From Affinibrenneria salicis (GTDB lineage: Bacteria; Pseudomonadota; Gammaproteobacteria; Enterobacterales; Enterobacteriaceae): 64,000 bases of DNA. Positions within the stretch are counted from its first letter, which is position 1. Each line of letters begins with the position of its first letter. Below the pieces are notes generated by a model. That model worked only from the letters and a program-made list of their open reading frames with translations, did not search any database and had not been told where the DNA came from. A program made the position numbers and the translations under genes. The DNA lies in contig NZ_VYKJ01000013.1 in NCBI RefSeq assembly GCF_008710095.1, positions 1 to 64,000 of the forward strand, given 5' to 3'. Shown here one piece after another: positions 45,698 through 54,748 of the stretch.

Positions 45698-47089
45698 ATG
45701 AACGATAGCTATGATGTACTGGTGATCGGCGGCGGCCCGGGCGGTTATGTCGCCGCCATCCGCGCCGGCCAGCTCGGCCTGCGCGCCGCGCTGGTGGAGA
45801 AGCAGCATCTGGGCGGCATTTGCCTAAACTGGGGCTGTATTCCCACCAAAGCGCTGCTGCACGGCGCGGAAGTGGCGCATAGTCTGGCGCACGCTGATAA
45901 GCTGGGCTTCGCCTTCGACGGTCTTCGTTTCGACATTAACGCGCTGGTGCAATTCAGCCGCGCGGTCTCCGGCAAACTGACCCAGGGCGTGGAGGCGCTA
46001 TTGAAAAAAAACGGCGTTACCGTGATTCGCGGACGAGCGCGTTTGCTGGATAAAGGCCGGGTTGCCGTAGACGGCGAGGCGGCGTGCGAGCTGCGCGCCG
46101 CTCACATTATCCTCGCCACCGGGGCCAGACCGCGGGAGCTGCCGGGGATTGAACCCGATGGCGAAACGATCTGGACCTACTTCGATGCGCTGCGGCCGGC
46201 GGCGCTGCCGCGTTCGCTGCTGGTGATCGGCTCCGGCGCGATCGGCGCCGAATTCGCCAGCCTCTATAACGACCTTGGCTGTCAGGTCACGCTGGTGGAA
46301 CTGGCCGATCAGATAATGCCGCAGGAAGACGGCGAGTGCGCGGCGCTGGTGCGCCAGCAGTTCGAGCGGCGAGACATACGCATCTATACCGGCAGCCGGG
46401 TGAGTGCGGCGGAGAAACGGGAGGACGGCGTGCATTGTCGGCTTGTCACGCCGCAGGGGGAGCAGACGCTGGTGGTGGAACGGGTGCTGTGCGCCGCCGG
46501 CGTACAGCCCAACAGCGAAGATCTGGGGCTGGAGGCGCTGGGCGTCGAACGGGATCGCGGTTTTATCCGCATCGACGAGTTTTGCCGCACCAATGTCTTT
46601 GGCCTGTACGCTATCGGCGATGTCGCGGGCGCGCCCTGTCTGGCTCATAAGGCCAGCCGGGAAGGCGTGCTGTGCGTGGAAGCGCTGGCCGGCGTCAGCG
46701 GCGTGCGCGGCATCGAACGCGATTTCGTGCCGCGCTGTACCTATACCCGACCGCAGGTGGCCAGTATGGGATTGACCGAAGCCGCGGCGCGGGCGGGCGG
46801 CAGAACCATCAACGTGGGGACGTTTCCCTATCGCGCCAACGGCAAAGCGCTGGCGCTGGACGCGCCGGAGGGATTTGTCAAAACGCTGTTCGACGCCGAC
46901 AGCGGCGAGCTGATCGGCGCGCATATGGTAGGCGCCGATGTGACTGAACAGATTCAGGGGTTCGGCATCGCCCATGCGCTGGAAGCCACCGATGAAAGCC
47001 TGCACGCGGTGATTTTCGCCCATCCGACGCTGTCGGAGGCGATGCATGAGGCGATTCTGGCCGCGGAAGGACGGGCGCTGCATCAGTAA
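45698..47089 (+). CDS. acoD: Dihydrolipoamide dehydrogenase (E3) of the acetoin complex
   Basis: A 463-residue flavoprotein disulfide reductase. FAD-binding GGGPGGYVAAIRAGQLG at the N-terminus, redox disulfide GGICLNWGCIPTK (residues about 40-52), NAD-binding GSGAIGAEFASLYNDLG (about 178-194), and the C-terminal His-Glu pair in HPTLSEAMHEA. It reoxidises the lipoyl group of AcoC. It lacks the N-terminal lipoyl domain found in some acetoin E3 proteins. Last gene of the operon, 10 bp after acoC with an AGGAGGCG ribosome site. The gene name follows the E3 position in Klebsiella; naming of the E3 gene differs between organisms. Confidence 0.9.
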   Translation: MNDSYDVLVIGGGPGGYVAAIRAGQLGLRAALVEKQHLGGICLNWGCIPTKALLHGAEVAHSLAHADKLGFAFDGLRFDINALVQFSRAVSGKLTQGVEALLKKNGVTVIRGRARLLDKGRVAVDGEAACELRAAHIILATGARPRELPGIEPDGETIWTYFDALRPAALPRSLLVIGSGAIGAEFASLYNDLGCQVTLVELADQIMPQEDGECAALVRQQFERRDIRIYTGSRVSAAEKREDGVHCRLVTPQGEQTLVVERVLCAAGVQPNSEDLGLEALGVERDRGFIRIDEFCRTNVFGLYAIGDVAGAPCLAHKASREGVLCVEALAGVSGVRGIERDFVPRCTYTRPQVASMGLTEAAARAGGRTINVGTFPYRANGKALALDAPEGFVKTLFDADSGELIGAHMVGADVTEQIQGFGIAHALEATDESLHAVIFAHPTLSEAMHEAILAAEGRALHQ

Positions 47090-47099
47090 CGGCCGGGCG

Positions 47100-47270
47100 C
47101 GCCAGGCGCATCCGACTGGCGCGCTCGCCAGGCTGGTGGCGCTGGATCCCGCTGCGCCGCTGCCGGTTTATCTGGTGATGCACGCCGATGTGCGCCGCGC
47201 GCCGCGGCTGCGTCTCACCGCCGATTGTTTGATCGATATCTTTAGCCGCCATATCGGCGAGGCGTCGTAA
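47100..47270 (+). pseudogene. C-terminal fragment of a LysR-type regulator
   Basis: The plus strand encodes PLPVYLVMHADVRRAP and then RLRLTADCLIDIFSRH, the typical last strand and helix of a LysR effector domain. No HTH or start lies before it; acoD ends at 47089. It is the tail of a deleted regulator gene. Confidence 0.6.
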
Positions 47271-47409
47271 GACGCCGGCGATAGCGCGGACCGGTAATTA
47301 TATTTAGTTACAATTAACCCGGTATATAATTCTCTGCATAACGTTGTGCTCACGTTTTTTTGGTCGTACCCTTTTTTGTAACGTTTTTTCCATTCCTATT
47401 GTTAATGAA

Positions 47410-48459
47410 ATGAAAATTTCCGCGGGCGCGACTTCCGTGCCGCATACCGGCGGCCGTCGTTTTTTTACGCCCCGGCGCTGCTTTTTCCTTAGCCTGTCGC
47501 TCTTGCTGCTCGGCATGCTGTATTCGCTGACGATAGGCCGCTATCCGATCGCTTTCCCGACCCTGCTGAATTTTTTCCATTCGCTGCCCTCCGCGCCGCA
47601 AAATACGCTGCTGCATAACCTCATTATCGATACCCGCCTGCCGCGGATTATCGCCGCCGTGCTGGTCGGCGCGGGGCTGTCCGTCTCCGGCGCCGCCTAC
47701 CAGGCGGTATTTCGTAATCCGCTGGTTTCGCCGGGCCTGCTGGGGGTGTTGAGCGGCTGCGCGTTCGGCGCCGCGCTGGGCATCACCTTCGGGCTCAATG
47801 GCCTGTGGGTGCCGCTGCTGGCCACGCTGGCCGGATTACTGGCGGTCGCGCTGGGCGTGGGTATCGCCGGCCTGTTCGCCTCGTCGTCGATGCTGATGCT
47901 GATCCTCGGCGGCATTATCAGCAACGCGCTGTTTACCGGTTTGTTGTCGATCGTCAAATACCTTGCCGACCCGCAGGATCAGTTGCCTGCCATCGTTTAC
48001 TGGACGCTGGGCAGCCTGAGCGCGGTGGACAATCGCGCGCTATGGCTGATCGCGCCGCCGCTGGCGCTGGCGACTCTGCTGCTGGCGAGCTGCGGGCGCG
48101 CGCTGGACGTGATGACGCTCAGCGAAGACGAGGCCTACAGCCTTGGTGTACCGGTTCGGGTTTACCGTTACGGCGTTATCGTACTGGCGACGCTGATCTC
48201 CGCGCTGACGGTAAGCATCGCCGGCATGGTGGGTTGGGTCGGGCTGTTGATCCCGCACCTGGCCCGTCTGCTGGTCGGCGCCAGCAATGTCTGGCTGCTG
48301 CCGGTTTCAGTCTGTCTCGGCGCCTGTTTTTTGCTGCTGTGCGATGGGCTGGCCCGTTCGCTGACGGCGGGAGAGATTCCGCTCGGCATTATCACCCAAT
48401 TACTGGGGGCGCTGGCCTTTGTCGCGCTGCTGAAGTCGGCGCGGCGGGGCTGGCTATGA
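47410..48459 (+). CDS. FecCD-family iron-chelate ABC permease
   Basis: A 349-residue permease of the BtuC/FecCD family with about ten helices. TRLPRIIAAVLVGAGLSVSGAAYQAVFRNPLVSPGLLGV is the family hallmark (residues about 78-115); GWVGLLIPHLARLLVG is near the C-terminus. It forms the inner-membrane channel for siderophore, heme or cobalamin. I prefer the ATG at 47410 to a TTG at 47344. It heads a four-gene operon; the stop overlaps the ATPase start. Confidence 0.9.
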   Translation: MKISAGATSVPHTGGRRFFTPRRCFFLSLSLLLLGMLYSLTIGRYPIAFPTLLNFFHSLPSAPQNTLLHNLIIDTRLPRIIAAVLVGAGLSVSGAAYQAVFRNPLVSPGLLGVLSGCAFGAALGITFGLNGLWVPLLATLAGLLAVALGVGIAGLFASSSMLMLILGGIISNALFTGLLSIVKYLADPQDQLPAIVYWTLGSLSAVDNRALWLIAPPLALATLLLASCGRALDVMTLSEDEAYSLGVPVRVYRYGVIVLATLISALTVSIAGMVGWVGLLIPHLARLLVGASNVWLLPVSVCLGACFLLLCDGLARSLTAGEIPLGIITQLLGALAFVALLKSARRGWL

Positions 48460-49217
48460 TCCTGTCCGCCCGCCATCTCTGTTATGCGTTGCCGCAGCGT
48501 ACGCTGCTGCAGGATATCTGTTTTGATTTGCACGCCGGCGAGTGTGTGGCGCTGTTGGGCGCGAACGGCGCCGGGAAAAGCACGCTGCTGCGCCTGTTGC
48601 TGCGTCTGATTAGCCCGCAAAGCGGCGCCGTTCTGCTGGACGGACAGCCGCTGGCCGGTATGAAACGGCGGGATATCGCGCGCCGTATCGCCTGGGTGCC
48701 GCAGCAGCATCAGCCGCATTTCCCGTTTACCGCCTGGCAGGTGGTGATGCAGGGCCGGCTGCCGGCGACCGGACTCGGGCGCGGCCCGTCGGCGCAGGAC
48801 GAACAGCGCGTGGCGCAAGCCTTCGCGGACGGCGGCATCGCCCATCTGGCGGCGCGTAATTATACCCGGCTTTCCGGCGGCGAGCGGCAGCAGGTACTCA
48901 TTACCCGCGCGCTGGTGCAGGACACGCCGCTGATATTGCTTGATGAGCCGGTCAACGGCCTGGACTACGGCCATCAACTGCAGTTACTGGCGCAGCTTAA
49001 AACGCTGGCCGCCGGCGGCCGCACCCTGCTGACGATCACTCATCAGCCAGAACATGCACTGATAGCCGCCAGCCGGGTATTAGTGCTGCATGAAGGTCGG
49101 CTGATTGCCGATGGCGCGCCTCACGATGTGGTGAACAGCGCGTTGATTTCCCGCATTTATCAGGCTCAGGTACGACAAGTCGATCTGAATGGCGGGCACC
49201 GTTTTTTTATTCCTTAA
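48456..49217 (+). CDS. Iron-chelate ABC transporter ATPase (FecE/FepC type)
   Basis: A 253-residue ATPase. Walker A GANGAGKSTLL, Q-loop WVPQQHQP, signature LSGGERQQVL, Walker B LILLDEPVNGLD and the switch His in ITHQPE. It drives the preceding permease. The ATGA overlap indicates coupling. A longer in-frame frame upstream is an artefact of the permease gene. Confidence 0.93.
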   Translation: MILSARHLCYALPQRTLLQDICFDLHAGECVALLGANGAGKSTLLRLLLRLISPQSGAVLLDGQPLAGMKRRDIARRIAWVPQQHQPHFPFTAWQVVMQGRLPATGLGRGPSAQDEQRVAQAFADGGIAHLAARNYTRLSGGERQQVLITRALVQDTPLILLDEPVNGLDYGHQLQLLAQLKTLAAGGRTLLTITHQPEHALIAASRVLVLHEGRLIADGAPHDVVNSALISRIYQAQVRQVDLNGGHRFFIP

Positions 49218-49231
49218 TGGATAGATAACAA

Positions 49232-51364
49232 ATGAAAAATACAATAAAAATGCCGATTGTCGCCGGCGCATGGGGCCTTCTTTTGGCCGCAGGCGCCGCA
49301 AACGCGGCGGATTCCGGGGATACCATTACCGTAAACGCCGGCGCTAACGCCGCCGGCAGCGCCGCGGACGACCCTTCCGCCTCCGGCACGCAGAAGGCGA
49401 CGCTCGGCGTGTTGGGCAAGCGCGATCTGCTGAACACGCCTTATGCCGTGCAGGCGGTGCCGCAAGCGGTGATCGTCCGTCAGCAGGCGAAAAGCCTCAA
49501 AGATATCTATAAATATCTGCCGTCGGTGCAGGGCGACGGCGCGCGGCCGCAAACCCGCGGGGTACAGGGCAGCGTGGTGCAAAACTCGATGATCGACGGG
49601 CTGAATGTCGTGTCGACCACCGATTATCCGGCGGAACAGTTCCAGCAAATCGAGGTGCTGAACGGCCTGGGCGGTTCGCTCTATGGTCCTGCCAACCCGG
49701 CCGGCATGTTTAACTTCGTTTCCAAACGGCCCGGCTACAGCCGGAAAAACAGCGTCACGCTGGGGATGGGCACCGGGCTATCCGGATTGGGCGCGCTCGA
49801 TCTCGGCGGCCCGCTCGACGACGGCGAGCGCGTGCGCTATCGACTGAATCTGCTTAATGAACAGGGCGGCAGCTACGCGTCGGGCAGTAAGAAACGGCGC
49901 CAGCTGGCCAGCCTGGCGCTGGATTTTCAACTCAGCGATCAGACGGTGCTGGAAAGCAATTTCAGCTATTACCACTATCTGGAAAAGGGGCTGCCGGGCA
50001 GCTTCGCGCTGGCCAGCGGGGTGGCCTATCCCCGCGCGCTGAACCCGACGCAGCGTAATCTCGGCCAGACCTATGCAGGCAACGACAACCACACCACTAC
50101 CGCCAGTTTCCACCTGAAACACGATTTCGACGGCAACTGGCAGTCGGACATCGGCGTGCTGCACCAGGTGGCCGATCGCGAATCCACGGCGGTGACCAAC
50201 ACGCTGATCAACAACCAGGGCGATTATAAAACCACCGTATCCAGCGCCACCGCCAGCCGTTTTATCATCAACAGCTACATGGCGACGCTAAACGGCAGCG
50301 TCAATACCGGCTGGCTGCAGCATGATCTGGCGCTGGGGATGCGCGGATTCGTGTGGAAGAACTACAATCCGCAGCACGGCGGCACCAGCACGCTGGGTTC
50401 GGGCAATCTCAGCAATTTGCAGTCATTTGCCGAGCCGGACTATCCGGACTTCACCAACCGCTACCATTCGGCGACCAGCACTCAGCAGGCGTTCTCGCTG
50501 GCCGATACGTTGACGTTCTCACCGCAGTGGAGCCTGCTGTTGGCGGGGAGCGAAAGTTTCCTTACTTCGGCCAACTACGCTCAAACCCATCAGCGCACCA
50601 GCGCCTCGAACGACAGCGGTTTTAGCGGTTCGGCCAGCCTGATGTATAAACCGGTGGAAAACCTGACGTTGTACACGACTTACGCCGACAGTCTGCAGCA
50701 GGGCGACACCGCGCCGGCGACCTCAAGCAATGCCGGGCAAATTACCGCGCCGTACCGCAGCAAACAGATCGAAGTCGGCAGTAAACTACGCCTCGGGCAG
50801 ACCAATCTTTCCGCCGCGCTGTTCCAGATTGAGCGGCCGTTCGCCTATACCCGTCAGGATGGCCTGTTCGCGATGGATGGCAGCCAGCGCAACCGCGGGC
50901 TGGAGCTGATGGCCGACGGCGACGTCAGCCGCGATGTTCATCTCTACGGCGGCGTGACCTTGCTCGAACCGAAACTGCGCGATACCGCCACGGCCGCCAG
51001 CCGCGATAAGCAAATCGTCGGGCTGTCGCGCGTGACCGCCAATCTGCTGGCGGTGTGGAACATCCCGGTCATCGAGGGGTTGGATCTTGACGCCAACGTG
51101 CACTACGTCGGCCGACGGCCGACCGACAACGCCAATGACAACTGGGTCGGCAGCTACGCGCTGTTTGATGTCGGCAGCCGCTACCGCACGCGTCTGTTCC
51201 ACACCAATACCACCTTCCGGCTGGATCTGACCAACCTGACCAACCGCCACTACTGGACCAACATTGTACCCGGCGGTTTGAACGGCTACAGCGGCGCCGG
51301 CAACGCTTCGGCGCAACTGGGCGCGCCGAGAATGGCGCAGGTTTCCATGCAAATCGAGTTTTAA
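49232..51364 (+). CDS. TonB-dependent siderophore receptor
   Basis: A 710-residue outer-membrane protein. Signal peptide at residues 1-25 (AAGAANA-AD), TonB-box-like DTITV at about 30-34, plug domain at about 55-170 (VPQAVIVRQQAKSLKDIYKYLPSVQGD, GRGVQ-type region), and a beta-barrel ending in MAQVSMQIEF with the terminal Phe needed for assembly. The DRE-type plug and barrel resemble FoxA/FhuA-like receptors; the ligand is not known. Third gene of the iron operon, 14 bp after the ATPase. Confidence 0.9.
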   Translation: MKNTIKMPIVAGAWGLLLAAGAANAADSGDTITVNAGANAAGSAADDPSASGTQKATLGVLGKRDLLNTPYAVQAVPQAVIVRQQAKSLKDIYKYLPSVQGDGARPQTRGVQGSVVQNSMIDGLNVVSTTDYPAEQFQQIEVLNGLGGSLYGPANPAGMFNFVSKRPGYSRKNSVTLGMGTGLSGLGALDLGGPLDDGERVRYRLNLLNEQGGSYASGSKKRRQLASLALDFQLSDQTVLESNFSYYHYLEKGLPGSFALASGVAYPRALNPTQRNLGQTYAGNDNHTTTASFHLKHDFDGNWQSDIGVLHQVADRESTAVTNTLINNQGDYKTTVSSATASRFIINSYMATLNGSVNTGWLQHDLALGMRGFVWKNYNPQHGGTSTLGSGNLSNLQSFAEPDYPDFTNRYHSATSTQQAFSLADTLTFSPQWSLLLAGSESFLTSANYAQTHQRTSASNDSGFSGSASLMYKPVENLTLYTTYADSLQQGDTAPATSSNAGQITAPYRSKQIEVGSKLRLGQTNLSAALFQIERPFAYTRQDGLFAMDGSQRNRGLELMADGDVSRDVHLYGGVTLLEPKLRDTATAASRDKQIVGLSRVTANLLAVWNIPVIEGLDLDANVHYVGRRPTDNANDNWVGSYALFDVGSRYRTRLFHTNTTFRLDLTNLTNRHYWTNIVPGGLNGYSGAGNASAQLGAPRMAQVSMQIEF

Positions 51365-51374
51365 GGAGTCGCTC

Positions 51375-52388
51375 ATGAGATTACCCGCAGGTTTGATTCT
51401 GGCGGGCTCGCTGTGTCTGTTCGGCCTGAACGGCTATTGCGCGACGCGTACGGTAACCGACGATGTGGGTAATCAGGTCGTGCTGCCGGCTAAAACGGAG
51501 CGCATCGCCGATGCCTGGTATGCCCACCATTCGCTGTTGATGACGCTGGGCGCGGGCGGCGAGATCGTGGCGACCGTCAATCATCCGCAGACGCAGCCCT
51601 GGATGTTCGCCGTGCAGCCGTCGCTCCACCAGGCGCTGTCGACGACGGGCACCGCTTTTAATGTCGAAAGTTTACTGGCGCGCGGCGTGGACGTGGTGTT
51701 CGTCACCGCCGGCGATCGCAATGCCGTGTCGCTGCGCCAGGCCGGTTTGCCGGTGGTCGAAATGCGCTTTGTCGATTTTGACTCGATGAAGCGTTCATTA
51801 CGCACCACCGCGCAGGTGCTGGGGACGGCGTCGGCCAGCCGGCGCGCGGAGGAGTACATCGGCTATCTGGATGCGCAACTGCAGGGTATTGATGCTAAAA
51901 CGGCCGGCCTTACGCCGCAGCAGCGTCCGCGCGTGCTGCACATTCAGTCGCTGAATCCGTTGAAGGTCGACGGCGGCGACACGCTGATCGACCAGTGGAT
52001 CCGCCGCGCAGGCGGGCGTAATGCGGCGCAGGGGCTGAAAGGCAATATGCAGCCGGTGTCCATTGAGCAGGTACTGGCCTGGAAACCGGATGCGATCATC
52101 GTGGCGGCCAACGCCGGCGAGCTCAGCCGCTCGGCGTGGGCCGGTCAGCTGGCGCAGCTGGATGCGGTGAAAGCCGGGCGGGTCTGGCGCAATCCGGCCG
52201 GGGTTTTTCCGTGGGACCGCTACGGCACCGAAACCGCGCTGCAGATCCAGTGGGCCGCGCAGAAACTGCATCCGCAACTGTTCCCGCAGCTCAACCTGCG
52301 CCTGGCGACGCAGGATTTCTATCGTCGTTTCTTCGACTATACGCTGAGCGACGAGCAGGCCGATCGCATCCTGGCCGGAAGGTTTTGA
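51375..52388 (+). CDS. Iron-chelate periplasmic binding protein
   Basis: A 337-residue binding protein of the TroA/BtuF type. Signal peptide at residues 1-23. Two lobes linked by a long helix; RTVTDDVGNQVVLP is the usual first strand region and VSIEQVLAWKPDAIIV the second-lobe motif. It carries the ferric chelate from the TonB receptor to the permease. Last gene of the operon. The receptor and binding protein lie after the transporter genes, which is not the usual order. Confidence 0.88.
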   Translation: MRLPAGLILAGSLCLFGLNGYCATRTVTDDVGNQVVLPAKTERIADAWYAHHSLLMTLGAGGEIVATVNHPQTQPWMFAVQPSLHQALSTTGTAFNVESLLARGVDVVFVTAGDRNAVSLRQAGLPVVEMRFVDFDSMKRSLRTTAQVLGTASASRRAEEYIGYLDAQLQGIDAKTAGLTPQQRPRVLHIQSLNPLKVDGGDTLIDQWIRRAGGRNAAQGLKGNMQPVSIEQVLAWKPDAIIVAANAGELSRSAWAGQLAQLDAVKAGRVWRNPAGVFPWDRYGTETALQIQWAAQKLHPQLFPQLNLRLATQDFYRRFFDYTLSDEQADRILAGRF

Positions 52389-52454
52389 AGCGTAATCCGC
52401 TGGTTCGCTGACCGGCCCGCTTATCGTCAATCTTTACTGGCTAAACTCTCCGGG

Positions 52455-52482
52455 CGCCGCCGCTGAATTTGCGCCGGCGGCG
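52455..52482. terminator. Possible bidirectional terminator hairpin
   Basis: CGCCGCC (52455-52461) and GGCGGCG (52476-52482) form a 7-bp stem between the convergent binding-protein gene and DapA-like gene. No T-run is seen. Confidence 0.35.
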
Positions 52483-52501
52483 TATCCGGTCGCGTTAAGC
52501 G

Positions 52502-53407
52502 CTACGCCGTCAGCAGCGGCACGATCGCTTTAACGGCCGCCACGCCCTCGCTATCAATACGCCGTAACGGCAGCGGCAGACTGTCCTGCTGCGTCAATGC
52601 TAATTGCGCCGCCATCTCGGCCACCACCCGCAGACTGCCGTAGCGCTGAAACAGCGCCCAGACCGGTTGCAGGCGCGCGTCCATCTCTGGCGTAAGGCGC
52701 GATTCGCCCTGAGCGGCCAGACTAACCAGACGCCGGCAGACGGCGGGAAATACTCCGGCCAGCACCGAGTACCACAGGTCGCAGCCGGCGTTGAGGCCGC
52801 GTAAGGCGAACGCATCGCCGCTGACGCCAATCGATACCGTCGGCGGGATCAGCGCGCGCAAGCGCGCCACGCGCGCGGCGGCGGCTGCCGCGTCGTCCGG
52901 CACGCCCGGGATTTTAATCGACGCAATGTGGCTGAGCTGCGCGAGGCGACCATGCAGTTCATCGCTGAATGAAAAGTGCGTGGTGACCGGGTTATCGTAA
53001 ACGCACAGCGGCACCGCAAGATGCCGATTCACCGTATCGTATAAATGCCAGACTTCATCATCGGTCAGTTTCTGGTAGGACACCGGCGCCAGCAGCAGCT
53101 CGCTCGCGCCGGCCTTTTGCGCATCTTCCGTCAGTTCGAGCACGTCGCGGGTGCGTAACGCCCCGACGCCGACCATCACCGGGATCCCGTCGGCATGTTC
53201 AAGCGCCAGTTTCGTTATGCGTTTGCGCGCCTGCAGCGTGAGATAGCCATAGCTGCCGGTGGATCCGAGTACGCCGATGCTGTCCACGCGCGCGTCGACC
53301 AGACGTTGCAGCATGCGTATAAACGCCTTTTCGTCCACGCCGGATTCGTTCATCGGGGTCAGCATAAATGCGCTTAATTCTTTAACCCTCGGTTGGTGAT
53401 TCGTCAT
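52502..53407 (-). CDS. DapA/NanA-family aldolase
   Basis: A 301-residue class I aldolase-type TIM barrel. The Schiff-base Lys is in ASIKIPG (residue about 166), the Tyr in CVYDNPVTT (about 137) and the hydroxyl pair in GSTGSYGYL (about 47). The GxxG(S/E) loop differs from true dihydrodipicolinate synthase (GTTGE), so a 2-oxo acid aldolase or dehydratase of another pathway is more likely. It is preceded by a LysR regulator on the same strand, 93 bp away. Confidence 0.87.
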   Translation of the reverse strand: MTNHQPRVKELSAFMLTPMNESGVDEKAFIRMLQRLVDARVDSIGVLGSTGSYGYLTLQARKRITKLALEHADGIPVMVGVGALRTRDVLELTEDAQKAGASELLLAPVSYQKLTDDEVWHLYDTVNRHLAVPLCVYDNPVTTHFSFSDELHGRLAQLSHIASIKIPGVPDDAAAAAARVARLRALIPPTVSIGVSGDAFALRGLNAGCDLWYSVLAGVFPAVCRRLVSLAAQGESRLTPEMDARLQPVWALFQRYGSLRVVAEMAAQLALTQQDSLPLPLRRIDSEGVAAVKAIVPLLTA

Positions 53408-53499
53408 CGCTGGTCTTCCTGTGGTGATCCCCGGTGCGCGTCGGGCAGAATAATCGCGCCGGCTGAAGGATGAAACTGTCGTAGATCAACGCCATATCG

Positions 53500-54525
53500 T
53501 CAACATTCTTCGCATGGAGGCGCGCCGGGCCAGACGCCGGCCTCGGGAAATTCATAAGGAGCGGCCGGCAGCGCTTGTCCGCGGCCGCCGTCGGCCGCTT
53601 TGCTTAACGTCGGTTCTTTGCTCAGGCGTTCCGCCAGAAAATTAATCAGCACGCTGAGTTTGGGCGGCACATGGCGGGTGGGGGGATACAGCAGCCAGAG
53701 CCCGCCGCTGTAGTGGCTGCGAAACTGCCAGTCCGGCAGCACCTGAACCACCAACCCTTGCTGCAGCGCGTGGCGGGCGGTGAAATAGGGCAGGCTGCCG
53801 ATACCGATGTGCTGCAAAACCGCATCCAGTCTTACGCCGGTATGGTTGGCCGCATAGCGGCCGTGGACGTTGACGCTGACCACTTTATTGCCCCGGCGGA
53901 ATTTCCAGCGCGCATCGCCCGGCTCCTCGCCGAGGCAGATGCAGCTATGTTCCTTCAGGTCATGCGGGTGCTGCGGCGTTCCCTGTTGCGCCAGATAGTG
54001 CGGCGTCGCGCACAGCAAGTGTTCGATATCCAACAGCCGTCGGCCCATCAGGCCCGGCGGCGGTTGATCGGTGATGCGAATCGCCAAATCGACGCGATCG
54101 TCAATCAGATCGACATAGCGATCATCCAGCAGCAGGCTCACATCGACCTTCGGGTAGCGGGCGAGGAACGCCGGCATGTGCGGATGGATCACGAAACGGC
54201 CCACCGCCTTAGGCACGCTGAGCCGTACGCTGCCCTGCGGTTCGTCGCTAAGCTGGCCGGATACCGCCATCGCCGCCTGGGCGGCGTTCACCATCGCCAG
54301 ACAGTGGGTGTAGACCTGCTGGCCGCTGTCGCTCAGGCGCAGCTTACGCGTGGTTCTCTGCAGCAGTCGCGCGCCCAGCGCCTTTTCCAGCCGGGCCACG
54401 GCGCGGCTGGTGGCCGACGGCGTAGCCGCCAGCTGGCGGGCCGCCGCTGAAAAACTGCCGGTTTCCACCACCTTGACGAAAACCGCCATTTCCCCCATCA
54501 GGGACAGTGTTTTATTTGTGCTCAT
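53500..54525 (-). CDS. LysR-family regulator
   Basis: A 341-residue LysR protein. The HTH is at about 22-62 (ETGSFSAAARQLAATPSATSRAVARLEKALG), the effector domain follows, and there is an unusual 35-residue Pro/Gly-rich tail beyond the normal end. Codirectional with the aldolase gene, which it may control, and divergent from the LysE gene. It reads like the CrgA/DmlR-type group. Confidence 0.88.
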   Translation of the reverse strand: MSTNKTLSLMGEMAVFVKVVETGSFSAAARQLAATPSATSRAVARLEKALGARLLQRTTRKLRLSDSGQQVYTHCLAMVNAAQAAMAVSGQLSDEPQGSVRLSVPKAVGRFVIHPHMPAFLARYPKVDVSLLLDDRYVDLIDDRVDLAIRITDQPPPGLMGRRLLDIEHLLCATPHYLAQQGTPQHPHDLKEHSCICLGEEPGDARWKFRRGNKVVSVNVHGRYAANHTGVRLDAVLQHIGIGSLPYFTARHALQQGLVVQVLPDWQFRSHYSGGLWLLYPPTRHVPPKLSVLINFLAERLSKEPTLSKAADGGRGQALPAAPYEFPEAGVWPGAPPCEEC

Positions 54526-54616
54526 CAGGAAAAAGTTATTTGGTCCGGCGATGGATTATCGCGGTCAACGGTATTCCCTACAATGTAAAGAAAAGAACAA
54601 CGAAGGGAAATGAAAA

Positions 54617-54748
54617 ATGACTGAGCGCCTGTATCTTTTCGATTCTCGCCAGAGCGGCGAATCGGAAGCCATCGATAGTCAACCGCCGGCCGCCGGCCGC
54701 GACGCCGCGCTGTTTTACCCGCCGACCGGGGGGCGCTATGTTGCATAA
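54617..54748 (+). pseudogene. N-terminal remnant, possibly of an AlaX-type alanyl-tRNA editing protein
   Basis: The plus strand reads MTERLYLFDSRQSGESEAID, then AALFYPPTGGRYVA and stop (43 residues), like the first strand and the LFYPxGGGQP segment of AlaX proteins, but shortened between and ended early. A good AGGGAAATG site precedes it. The frame overlaps the LysE gene start by 11 bp, so translation of this remnant may couple to LysE. The resemblance is short, so the call is tentative. Confidence 0.4.

Noticed and set aside
45998..47083. 361-codon minus-strand frame across acoD
   Set aside because: Antisense to a complete dihydrolipoamide dehydrogenase with intact motifs.
47270..47410. Fur box before the iron permease
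   Set aside because: The A+T-rich stretch has no clear GATAATGATAATC-type dyad; a matrix scan would be needed.
47805..48455. Long upstream extension of the iron ABC ATPase frame
   Set aside because: The extension overlaps the permease gene in another frame; the ATPase domain begins at the ATG at 48456.
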